A stretch of DNA of 11,681 nucleotides from JBEEJL01 sp049698095 (GTDB lineage Bacteria > Pseudomonadota > Gammaproteobacteria > Burkholderiales > JBEEJL01), in NCBI GenBank assembly GCA_049698095.1, contig JBAVXA010000240.1, forward strand, positions 1 through 11,681. The letters run 5' to 3'. Positions 1-6,488 of the stretch are shown here, one piece after another. The number at the start of each line of letters is the position of its first letter. The stretch's first letter is position 1. The notes under the pieces were generated by a model. That model had not been told where the DNA came from, searched no databases, and saw only the letters and a program-made list of their open reading frames with translations. The translations under genes and the position numbers were made by a program.

Positions 1-107
1 TGGACGAAAACCGCCATTTGCGCAACGGTTTGAATATCCATCGCGGCAAAGTGACCTATGAAGCGGTCGCGCGCGATCTGGGGTATGCTTATGTGGAGAA
101 GATTTGA
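1..107 (+). CDS. ald: Alanine dehydrogenase, C-terminal fragment (5' end outside window)
   Basis: Reading from base 3, the last 34 codons end at TGA 105-107. The tail contains the segments LRNGLNIHRGKVTYEAVA and DLGYAYV, which match the conserved C-terminus of NAD-dependent L-alanine dehydrogenases (asparagine-glycine, then a G-K/H-V-T-Y-E-A-V-A block, then DLGY-YV). The enzyme interconverts L-alanine plus water with pyruvate, ammonium and NADH in the cytoplasm. The catalytic and NAD-binding parts lie outside the window, so activity cannot be judged. Only 29 bases separate its stop from the ATG of spuA on the same strand and no hairpin lies between them, so co-transcription is plausible. That would make sense because the spuC aminotransferase downstream is of a type that makes alanine from pyruvate. 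The assignment rests on the tail alone. Confidence 0.8.
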   Translation, partial: DENRHLRNGLNIHRGKVTYEAVARDLGYAYVEKI

Positions 108-136
108 TTTTATATAAATCGGATTCGAATTAATTC

Positions 137-922
137 ATGTCACGTCCATCAAAACCTGTCGTGTTGATTCCCGCCTGCACCAAGGACATCGGCGCGCATC
201 CGTATCACGCGGTGCAAAAAAAATACGTCGATGCCGTGCTGCTCGGGGCGGAATGCACGCCGATTCTGTTGCCGCCAATCGGCATGAACGACGGCATCGA
301 AGACCTGCTCGATCGCGTCGACGGCATCATGCTCACCGGTTCGCCGTCGAACGTGCATCCGAGACATTTTGCGCAGGAAGTGCACAATCCCGCGCTGCCG
401 CTCGACCCGGCGCGCGACGCGACGACGTTGCCGTTGATCAAAGCCGCGCTGGCGCGCGGCCTGCCGTTATTCGGCGTGTGCCGCGGCTTTCAGGAAATCA
501 ACGTTGCGCTAGGCGGCACGCTGCATCAAGCGGTTCAGGAAGTGCCGGGCATGCGCGACCATCGAGAAGATAAGACGCAGGATCTCGACGCGCAATATGC
601 ACCGGTACACAGCGTGTCGTTGTTGGCCGGCGGGTTGTTGCAAAAAATATTCGCCGATAAAGACGCGCTGTTTGTGAATTCGTTGCATGGACAGGGCGTC
701 GATATGCTCGCACCGGGTTTGCGCAGCGAAGCCATTGCCGAAGATGGTTTGATCGAGGCTTATTCGGTCAGCGGCGCAAAAAATTTCGCGCTGGCGGTGC
801 AGTGGCATCCTGAATGGCAGGTCATGCAGAACCCCGATTCGTTAAAAATTTATCAAGCGTTTGGCGATGCATGTCGCCAGTCGCGTCTTGTCGGCGAAAG
901 CAGAATCAAACGTAGCGCATGA
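137..922 (+). CDS. spuA: Gamma-glutamyl-gamma-aminobutyrate hydrolase, SpuA/PuuD type
   Basis: A 261-residue cytoplasmic enzyme of the class I glutamine-amidotransferase fold (peptidase C26). PuuD members hydrolyse gamma-glutamyl-GABA to glutamate and GABA, the release step of the glutamylated putrescine route. The nucleophile elbow is FGVCRGFQEIN with Cys115. The other triad residues sit in the WHPEW motif, His224 and Glu226. An early LTGSPSNVHP segment (about 66-75) forms the usual loop near the active site. Length is close to E. coli PuuD. The ATG at 137 has only a weak purine stretch upstream (GGAT at 121-124), and a perfect 10-base palindrome, GAATTAATTC (127-136), abuts the start. It stands first in the same-strand block spuA-spuB-spuC, as in Pseudomonas, where this protein is called SpuA. 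Family assignment is firm; substrate is inferred from context. Confidence 0.92.
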   Translation: MSRPSKPVVLIPACTKDIGAHPYHAVQKKYVDAVLLGAECTPILLPPIGMNDGIEDLLDRVDGIMLTGSPSNVHPRHFAQEVHNPALPLDPARDATTLPLIKAALARGLPLFGVCRGFQEINVALGGTLHQAVQEVPGMRDHREDKTQDLDAQYAPVHSVSLLAGGLLQKIFADKDALFVNSLHGQGVDMLAPGLRSEAIAEDGLIEAYSVSGAKNFALAVQWHPEWQVMQNPDSLKIYQAFGDACRQSRLVGESRIKRSA

Positions 923-1043
923 AATGAAACGAACAGCGTCATGATCAGAATTATTTACTGGACCAATCCTTCGTGGCTTTATCAGCACGGAACCAATCAA
1001 GTTCCATAGCGGTTCTGCAGAGTCCGCTTGCGCGATGCGAGCG

Positions 1044-1072
1044 TGAGGAATTAATAATAAATTTAATATAAT
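1044..1072 (+). promoter_or_regulatory. Candidate sigma-70 promoter for spuB
   Basis: The 178-base gap between spuA and spuB becomes AT-rich near its end and holds a perfect -10 hexamer, TATAAT, at 1067-1072, 28 bases before the spuB ATG. The matching -35 position with a 17-base spacer is TGAGGA (1044-1049), which is a poor match, so an activator or weak basal activity would be expected. The rest of the gap has a 5-bp hairpin (GGAAC 989-993 with GTTCC 1001-1005) and no convincing gene. A promoter here would let spuB-spuC be expressed separately from ald-spuA. Confidence 0.4.
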
Positions 1073-1100
1073 CAATTACTTACAGAATCGAGAAACTATC

Positions 1101-2471
1101 ATGTCTTTACGCGAAAATTTTTCCTACAGCGATATGGAAAACTGGTTAAACGACAAGCGGGTCACCGAAATCGAATGTCTGGTGCCCGACTTGACGGGAG
1201 TTGCGCGCGGGAAAATTCTGCCGCGCGAAAAATTTACCGAAGAGCGCGGCATGCGTTTGCCTGAAGCCGTCCTCGCCATGACCGTCACTGGCGATTACCC
1301 GACCGATAGTGAGGAGTACGATTCGGTGATTTCCGTCACCGACCGCGACATGATTCTGCGCCCCGACCCGTCCACTGTGCGCCTCGTGCCGTGGGCGGTC
1401 GATCCGACCGCGCAGGTGTTGCACGACTGCTATTTTTCCGACGGTTCGCTGGTGGATTTTGCACCGCGCTCGGTGTTGCGCCGGGTGGTGCAGATGTACG
1501 CCGACAAGGGCTGGGCGCCGATTGTCGCGCCCGAACTGGAATTTTATCTGATCGCCAAAAACACCGACCCCGATTTGCCGTTGAAGCCGCCGATCGGCCG
1601 CAGCGGGCGCGCGGAGACCAGCCGTCAGGTTTACAGTATTGATGCGGTGAATGAATTCGATCCGCTGTTTGAGGATATTTACGATTATTGCCAGACCATG
1701 GAGTTGGATGTCGATACGCTGATCCACGAGCTCGGCGCCGGGCAAATGGAAATCAACTTCCTGCATAGCGATCCGCTGGGCCTTGCCGACAAAGTATTTT
1801 TCTTCAAACGCACCCTGCGCGAAGCCGCGCTGCGGCACGACATGTATGCGACCTTCATGGCCAAGCCAATGGCGGGCGAGCCGGGCTCGGCGATGCATAT
1901 TCACCAGAGCATTGTCGACATCAAGTCGGGCAAGAACATATTCTCCAACCCGGACGGCAGCGAGGCGGAAACATTCCATCATTACATCGGTGGCTTGCAG
2001 AAATACATGCCGTCGGCGATGGCGCTGGTCGCGCCTTACGTGAACTCCTACCGCCGCATCGTGCGCCACAGCGCCGCGCCGATCAACATCCAATGGGGCT
2101 ACGACAACCGCACCGTCGGATTCCGCCTGCCGTTTGCCGACGCCGATTCGCGCCGCGTGGAGAATCGCGTCATCGGATCCGACGCAAATCCGTATCTGGC
2201 GATGGCCGTGACGCTGGCTTGCGGATATCTGGGCATGATCGAGAAAATCTCGCCCAATAAAGTAACGACCGAGAGCGCCTATGATCTTGATTACGAATTG
2301 CCGCGCGGTTTGTCCGAAGCGTTGGACGATTTGCGCAACGCAGAAGCGTTGAAAAAAATTCTCGGGCCGCGTTTTATCGCGGTTTACGCGGCGATCAAGG
2401 AATTGGAGTTCGCCGAATTCATGAAAGTCATCAGCCCGTGGGAGCGTGAGCATTTATTGCTGCATGTTTAA
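1101..2471 (+). CDS. spuB: Gamma-glutamylputrescine synthetase (glutamine synthetase family), SpuB/PuuA type
   Basis: A 456-residue cytoplasmic enzyme of the glutamine synthetase family. PuuA/SpuB proteins use ATP to join glutamate to putrescine or a related polyamine, which protects the amine and commits it to breakdown. Family blocks occur in order: APELEFYL (143-150, metal ligands Glu145 and Glu147), GAGQMEINF (212-220, Glu217), the nucleotide/metal loop KPMAGEPGSAMHIHQS (255-270, His266 and His268), NSYRR (315-319), NRTVGFRLP (336-344) and RRVENRVIGSDANPYL (351-366). The N-terminal part (about 20-110) is the beta-grasp half. It is slightly shorter than E. coli PuuA (472). The position between spuA and spuC favours polyamine glutamylation over ammonia assimilation. 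True GlnA is less likely because of the genomic setting, but sequence alone does not prove the substrate. The start is preceded by a weak GAGAA stretch. Confidence 0.9.
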   Translation: MSLRENFSYSDMENWLNDKRVTEIECLVPDLTGVARGKILPREKFTEERGMRLPEAVLAMTVTGDYPTDSEEYDSVISVTDRDMILRPDPSTVRLVPWAVDPTAQVLHDCYFSDGSLVDFAPRSVLRRVVQMYADKGWAPIVAPELEFYLIAKNTDPDLPLKPPIGRSGRAETSRQVYSIDAVNEFDPLFEDIYDYCQTMELDVDTLIHELGAGQMEINFLHSDPLGLADKVFFFKRTLREAALRHDMYATFMAKPMAGEPGSAMHIHQSIVDIKSGKNIFSNPDGSEAETFHHYIGGLQKYMPSAMALVAPYVNSYRRIVRHSAAPINIQWGYDNRTVGFRLPFADADSRRVENRVIGSDANPYLAMAVTLACGYLGMIEKISPNKVTTESAYDLDYELPRGLSEALDDLRNAEALKKILGPRFIAVYAAIKELEFAEFMKVISPWEREHLLLHV

Positions 2472-2497
2472 GCAACTTTAAATATTTGGAAAAAATC

Positions 2498-3922
2498 ATG
2501 TCCAGACCAATTGAACATTTACCACCGTTAGTGAGAACCCAGGTTCAGTACGATACCGCTTCGCTGCAGGCGCAGGATGCGGCGCATTACATGCATCCGT
2601 TCACCGACACCAAAGTACTGGGCGCGAAAGGCGTGCGCATCATGGTGCGCGGTGAGGGCGTCTATATCTGGGATTCGGAAGGCAAAAAAATCATCGACGG
2701 CATGTCGGGCCTGTGGTGCGTTAATGCCGGTTACGGGCGCAAGGAATTGGCGGAAGTTGCGTATCGTCAAATGCTGGAATTGCCGTTTTACAACAGTTTT
2801 TTCCAGACGACGAATGTGCCGGCAGTGCAGCTTTCGACATTGCTCGCGGAGATTTCCCCCAAGCATTTCAAGCACGTGTTTTACACCTCGTCGGGCTCCG
2901 AGGGGAATGACACCGTGGTCCGCATGGTGCGGCGCTATTGGGATCTAATGGGCAAGCCCGACCGTCAGGTGATTATCGGGCGTATCAATGGCTATCACGG
3001 CAGCACCATGGCGGGCGCGTCGCTCGGCGGCATGGCGGGCATGCACGCGCAGGGCGGACTGCCGATTCCGAATATTGCGCATATCCAGCAACCGTATTAT
3101 TTCGAGCTCGGCCAAGGCATGACAGAGGAGGAGTTCGGCCTGAAAGCCGCGTCGTGGCTGGAAGAAAAAATTCTTGAAATCGGCGCCGACAAAGTCGCCG
3201 CGTTCATCGGCGAGCCGGTGCAGGGTGCAGGCGGCGTGATCATTCCACCGATGAATTATTGGCCGGAAATTCAGCGCATCTGCAACAAGTACGATATTTT
3301 GCTTGTGTCGGACGAGGTGATTTGCGGCTTTGGGCGTTTGGGCCGTTGGTGGGGTTCCGAATTTCACGGCGTGAAACCGGATCTGATGACATTCGCCAAA
3401 GGCGTCACGTCCGGATATATTCCGCTTGGTGGCGTGATGGTCGGCGACCGGGTCGCGGATGTGCTGATCGAAAAGGGCGGCGACTTTAATCACGGCTTCA
3501 CCTACTCTGGTCATCCGGTCGCGTGCGCAGTGGCAATTGAAAATATCAATATTATCAAACGCGAAAAATTGGTCGAAAAAGTCGACAGCGATACCGGGCC
3601 GTACTTGCGGGAGAAATTCACCCAGCTTGCCGATCATCCCCTGGTTGGCATCGCAGAAACGCGCGGCCTCATGGCCGGCCTCGTGCTGGTTAAAAATAAA
3701 ACCAAAAAGCCGGTGGAAACATTTGCGCCGGATTTAGAAGTCGGTATGATTTGCCGTGGCTATTGCTTTGCCAACGGCGTCATTATGCGTGCAGTTGGTG
3801 ACCGCATGATCATCGCGCCGCCGCTGGTGATCTCGCGTGCCCAAATCGATGAAATGATCGCATTGATCCGTCTCTGTCTAGATTTAACATGGGAAGAGGT
3901 GAAGCGTCGCAACCTGGTTTGA
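2498..3922 (+). CDS. spuC: Class III aminotransferase, putrescine-pyruvate type (SpuC)
   Basis: A 474-residue PLP-dependent aminotransferase. SpuC-type enzymes move an amino group from putrescine (or another terminal diamine) to pyruvate, giving an aminoaldehyde and L-alanine. Visible landmarks are the phosphate-binding SSGSEGND (131-138), the ring-stacking GYHGSTMAG (165-173), GEPVQGAGG (238-246), the cofactor-pyridine Asp in DEVICGFGR (Asp262), the Schiff-base Lys in FAKGVTSG (Lys291), and FTYSGHPVACA with Thr325. I start at ATG 2498 because GGAA at 2488-2491 is a well-spaced ribosome-binding site; an in-frame TTG at 2486 would add four residues but would use up that site. It follows spuB by 26 bases and is probably co-transcribed with it. 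Related omega-aminotransferases (beta-alanine- or GABA-pyruvate) share these motifs, so the amine substrate rests on gene order. Confidence 0.88.
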   Translation: MSRPIEHLPPLVRTQVQYDTASLQAQDAAHYMHPFTDTKVLGAKGVRIMVRGEGVYIWDSEGKKIIDGMSGLWCVNAGYGRKELAEVAYRQMLELPFYNSFFQTTNVPAVQLSTLLAEISPKHFKHVFYTSSGSEGNDTVVRMVRRYWDLMGKPDRQVIIGRINGYHGSTMAGASLGGMAGMHAQGGLPIPNIAHIQQPYYFELGQGMTEEEFGLKAASWLEEKILEIGADKVAAFIGEPVQGAGGVIIPPMNYWPEIQRICNKYDILLVSDEVICGFGRLGRWWGSEFHGVKPDLMTFAKGVTSGYIPLGGVMVGDRVADVLIEKGGDFNHGFTYSGHPVACAVAIENINIIKREKLVEKVDSDTGPYLREKFTQLADHPLVGIAETRGLMAGLVLVKNKTKKPVETFAPDLEVGMICRGYCFANGVIMRAVGDRMIIAPPLVISRAQIDEMIALIRLCLDLTWEEVKRRNLV

Positions 3923-3946
3923 ACAATGTAAGTATATGATTATATT
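3919..3946 (+). promoter_or_regulatory. Candidate promoter for the transporter operon
   Basis: TTGAAC (3919-3924, four of six matches to the -35 consensus) overlaps the spuC stop codon. It is followed after 16 bases by TATATT (3941-3946, five of six matches to the -10 consensus). An alternative -10, TATGAT, lies at 3935-3940. The surrounding sequence is sharply more AT-rich than the genes. Transcription from here would produce a leader of roughly 170 bases before spuD. Confidence 0.4.
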
Positions 3947-4126
3947 AATAAATATTTGAAATATTGATGGGATAACAATAAACGGGAAATCCGCAATGCG
4001 AATGAAAACAAAAATTTTCCGCACCGTATGCCCCCACACCCCATGACACGTTTAGTTGAACGCGGCCAGCCTATCGGTTGCGATTTTTTGATTAACCTGG
4101 TTTGCTATTTCTGAGGAGAAGACGGC
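3947..4126 (+). other. spuD leader with two overlapping micro-ORFs
   Basis: This untranslated stretch before spuD contains two very short frames. The first runs 3996-4046 (16 residues, basic, ending CPHTP) with GGGA at 3984-3987 as a modest ribosome-binding site. The second runs 4043-4114 (23 residues, starting MTRLVERG), begins inside an ATGA overlap with the first, and stops on TGA 4112-4114, which touches the AGGAG ribosome-binding site of spuD (4114-4118). The arrangement resembles a translated leader coupled to the main gene, but such short frames arise by chance and nothing else supports them. No strong hairpin or terminator was seen here. Confidence 0.25.
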
Positions 4127-5245
4127 ATGAGAAGTTTGATTTCGACAAAATGGACGGGTGTGGCATTGGCCCTGTCACTGGCAGTTTCCGCGGCGGGCGC
4201 ATTTGCGCAGGAAGAAGAAAAAGTACTGAACATCTATAACTGGTCGGACTATATCGGCGATGACACGATTGCCAGTTTTGAAAAAGAGACAGGCATCAAG
4301 GTCCGCTACGATAATTTCGACAACAACGAAATTCTGCACGCCAAACTGGTCGCCGGTAAAACCGGCTATGACGTTGTCGTACCTTCATCCAACTGGGCGA
4401 AAATCCAGATCGATGGCGGATTGCTGAAAAAACTCGACCGCAACCAATTGCCCAACTGGAAAAACCTCGACAAAGGCGTGCTCGAGCAAGTAGCCAAGCT
4501 GGATCCGGACAATCAGCATCTGGTGGTGTGGCTGTGGGGCTTTACCACAGTCGGTATCAACGTCGATAAGGTCAAAGCTGCGCTCGGTGACTTGCCCATG
4601 CCGGATAACGCCTGGGATTTGGTATTTAACCCGAAGTACGCGTCGAAAGTGAAATCCTGCGGTGTATCCTTCCTCGATTCGCCGTCGGAAATTTTGCCGC
4701 CTGCGCTGATTTATCTGGGCAAAAACGCCTATAGTAAATCGCCCTCTGACTACCAGGAAGCGGCGAAAATGCTCAACACCATCCGTCCCTATGTCACCCT
4801 GTTCAGTTCATCGGGCTATATCAACGACATGGCGAGCGGTTCGATATGCGTCGCGCTGGGCTGGAACGGCGACATCAATATTGCCAAGCAGCGCGCCATT
4901 GAGGCCAAAAACGGCGTCAAGATCGAAGCCCTGATTCCGAAGACCGGCGCCAACCTGTTCTTTGACACCATGGCAATTCCGGTTGACGCTGCACACCCGA
5001 AAAATGCCCATGCGTTCATGAACTACATCATGAAGCCGGAAGTGCACGCCAGCTTGACCAACAAAGTGTTCTACGCCAACCCGAATGCAGCGAGCATGAA
5101 GTTCGTCAAAAAGGAAGTGGCGGAAAACCCGACGATTTTCCTGCCGGAAGAGATCAACAAAAAAATGATCTCGCCGACGGCGGTAAATAACGATATCCGC
5201 CGCTTGATCACGCGTCTCTATACAACATTCAAGACCGGCTTGTAA
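4127..5245 (+). CDS. spuD: Periplasmic putrescine-binding protein, SpuD/PotF type
   Basis: A 372-residue substrate-binding protein of the polyamine ABC importer. It has an N-terminal signal peptide with likely cleavage after AGAFA (Ala27/Gln28). The mature start, with YNWSDYI, is the polyamine-binding family signature. Positions matching the E. coli PotF pocket are kept: Trp39, Ser40, Asp41, Ser87, Ser228, Trp246, Asp249, Asp280 and Tyr316, with Glu188 in DSPSEIL. Phe278 and Asp249 agree with the putrescine-type PotF rather than the spermidine-type PotD. Cys178 and Cys241 match the two cysteines that form a disulfide in PotF. Length is nearly that of PotF (370). AGGAG at 4114-4118 gives a strong ribosome-binding site eight bases before the ATG. 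It heads spuD-spuF-spuG-spuH. Pocket equivalences come from remembered family alignment, so ligand preference is likely rather than proven. Confidence 0.93.
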   Translation: MRSLISTKWTGVALALSLAVSAAGAFAQEEEKVLNIYNWSDYIGDDTIASFEKETGIKVRYDNFDNNEILHAKLVAGKTGYDVVVPSSNWAKIQIDGGLLKKLDRNQLPNWKNLDKGVLEQVAKLDPDNQHLVVWLWGFTTVGINVDKVKAALGDLPMPDNAWDLVFNPKYASKVKSCGVSFLDSPSEILPPALIYLGKNAYSKSPSDYQEAAKMLNTIRPYVTLFSSSGYINDMASGSICVALGWNGDINIAKQRAIEAKNGVKIEALIPKTGANLFFDTMAIPVDAAHPKNAHAFMNYIMKPEVHASLTNKVFYANPNAASMKFVKKEVAENPTIFLPEEINKKMISPTAVNNDIRRLITRLYTTFKTGL

Positions 5246-5260
5246 TCGAGCAAGCGTTTA

Positions 5261-5280
5261 CCGGCTCCTGCGGGAGCCGG
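5261..5280 (+). repeat. GC-rich hairpin after spuD
   Basis: CCGGCTCC (5261-5268) and GGAGCCGG (5273-5280) form a perfect 8-bp stem with a TGCG loop, 15 bases after the spuD stop. No run of T follows, so it is not a standard intrinsic terminator. In ABC-importer operons a stable stem after the binding-protein gene often protects the upstream mRNA or causes partial termination, so that the binding protein is made in excess over the membrane parts. That role is inferred here. Confidence 0.6.
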
Positions 5281-5331
5281 CATTTCCCCGATTGTGCGGA
5301 CATAACTGCGCCACGCAGCCGGGGAAATGCC
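5279..5331 (+). repeat. Long-range 12-bp inverted repeat before spuF
   Basis: GGCATTTCCCCG (5279-5290) and CGGGGAAATGCC (5320-5331) are perfect inverted copies separated by 29 bases. Inside that loop CTGCG (5306-5310) can pair with CGCAG (5314-5318). The 5' arm shares GG 5279-5280 with the preceding hairpin, so the two full stems cannot both form. The 3' arm ends 20 bases before the spuF ATG. It could be an RNA switch, an mRNA stabiliser, or a paired protein-binding site with arm centres 41 bp apart. Confidence 0.55.
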
Positions 5332-5351
5332 CAATCAACAGGGCAGGCATC

Positions 5352-6482
5352 ATGGCAGAGAGCATTAATTCAAAAGAAAAACAGGAAAAACAAAGCGCTG
5401 CCGCGCCATTCTTGCGCATTCAGAAGCTGGTCAAGGACTTCGACGGCGTTCTCGCGGTCAATGATGTTTCCTTGACGATCAACAAAGGCGAAATTTTCGC
5501 GTTGCTCGGCAGTTCCGGCTGCGGCAAATCGACGCTGCTCAGAATGCTGGCCGGTTTTGAAACGCCGACGTCGGGAAAGATACTGCTTAACGATCTGGAG
5601 ATCTCGCGTATTCAGCCGCACCAGCGGCCAATTAATATGATGTTCCAGTCCTATGCATTGTTTCCGCACATGACCGTATGGGACAACATTGCGTTCGGCT
5701 TGCGCCGCGACAACCTGAGCGAGGCCGACGTTTCCGCGCGCGTCGAAAGTATGCTGGAGTTGGTGCAGCTCAAATCGTACGGTAAACGCAAGCCGCATCA
5801 GCTCTCCGGCGGACAGCAGCAGCGCGTGGCGTTGGCGCGCAGCCTGGCCAAGCGGCCGCAACTGTTATTGCTTGACGAGCCGCTCGCTGCGCTCGACAAA
5901 AAATTACGCGAGCGGACCCAGCTGGAGCTGGTGAATATCATCGAGCAGGTCGGCGTGACCTGCGTGATGGTGACGCACGATCAGGAAGAGGCGATGACCA
6001 TGGCGTCGCGTATCGCGGTGATGAGCGAGGGGCGCATATTGCAGATCGGCAAGCCGAATGAAATTTACGAAACACCAAATTGTCGTTTCGTCGCCGATTT
6101 TATCGGCAGCGTGAATCTGTTCAAAGGCAAAGTGATTGTCGACGAACCGGATCACGTCATCATCGACACGCCGGAGTGCAAACACTACGTCGGCCACGGC
6201 ATCACCGGCACGGAGGGAATGGAAGTGAGCGTCGCGATTCGCCCGGAAAAGATCCGCGTAAAGCAGACCAGGCCGGAAAAATCGCACAACTGGGTCCAGG
6301 GTGAGGTGAAGGAGCTGGCGTACCTTGGCAGCTACACTGTGTATCACATCAAACTGGCCACGGGCAAAATCATCAAGGCGACCACGGCCAATTCGGAACG
6401 TTTGCCGGATTGGCAGCCGACATGGGGCGATCAGGTATACGCGAGCTGGGACGAAGACGCCATGGTAGTGCTGACGCAATAA
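5352..6482 (+). CDS. spuF: Polyamine ABC transporter ATP-binding subunit, SpuF/PotG type
   Basis: A 376-residue cytoplasmic ATPase that powers the SpuD-SpuG-SpuH importer. Visible motifs are Walker A GSSGCGKST (53-61), Q-loop FQSYALFPHMTV (Gln99), ABC signature LSGGQ (141-145), Walker B and D-loop LLLLDEPLAALD (161-172), and the switch histidine in MVTHDQEEAM (His199). The C-terminal part (about 235-376) is the TOBE-type extension found in PotG and PotA, with IRPEKIRV in its middle. I place the start at ATG 5352. An in-frame TTG at 5292 would add 20 unrelated, cysteine-containing residues across the inverted repeat and lacks family support. The upstream GGGCAGG is a modest ribosome-binding site. 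It lies 106 bases after spuD and 6 bases before spuG, within one transcription unit. Length agrees with E. coli PotG. Confidence 0.93.
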   Translation: MAESINSKEKQEKQSAAAPFLRIQKLVKDFDGVLAVNDVSLTINKGEIFALLGSSGCGKSTLLRMLAGFETPTSGKILLNDLEISRIQPHQRPINMMFQSYALFPHMTVWDNIAFGLRRDNLSEADVSARVESMLELVQLKSYGKRKPHQLSGGQQQRVALARSLAKRPQLLLLDEPLAALDKKLRERTQLELVNIIEQVGVTCVMVTHDQEEAMTMASRIAVMSEGRILQIGKPNEIYETPNCRFVADFIGSVNLFKGKVIVDEPDHVIIDTPECKHYVGHGITGTEGMEVSVAIRPEKIRVKQTRPEKSHNWVQGEVKELAYLGSYTVYHIKLATGKIIKATTANSERLPDWQPTWGDQVYASWDEDAMVVLTQ

Positions 6483-6488
6483 CCGCAT

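Noticed and set aside
941..1009. 22-codon frame between spuA and spuB
   Set aside because: No ribosome-binding site and no coupling to a neighbour; it lies upstream of the likely promoter.
1146..2453. Long open frame (435 codons) antisense to spuB
   Set aside because: It lies wholly opposite a strongly conserved glutamine-synthetase-family gene, its product shows no recognisable motif, and codon bias at the third position explains the lack of stops.
2945..3637. Open frame of 230 codons antisense to spuC
   Set aside because: It is a shadow of the conserved aminotransferase; composition is His/Arg-rich as expected from reversed coding sequence.
4061..4095. Possible sigma-54 promoter (GGCCAG...TTGC) before spuD
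   Set aside because: Spacing between the GG and GC elements is 14 rather than the required 10 bases.
5292..5351. TTG start extending spuF by 20 residues
   Set aside because: The added residues are unlike the family N-terminus and cross the inverted repeat; ATG 5352 gives the usual PotG length.
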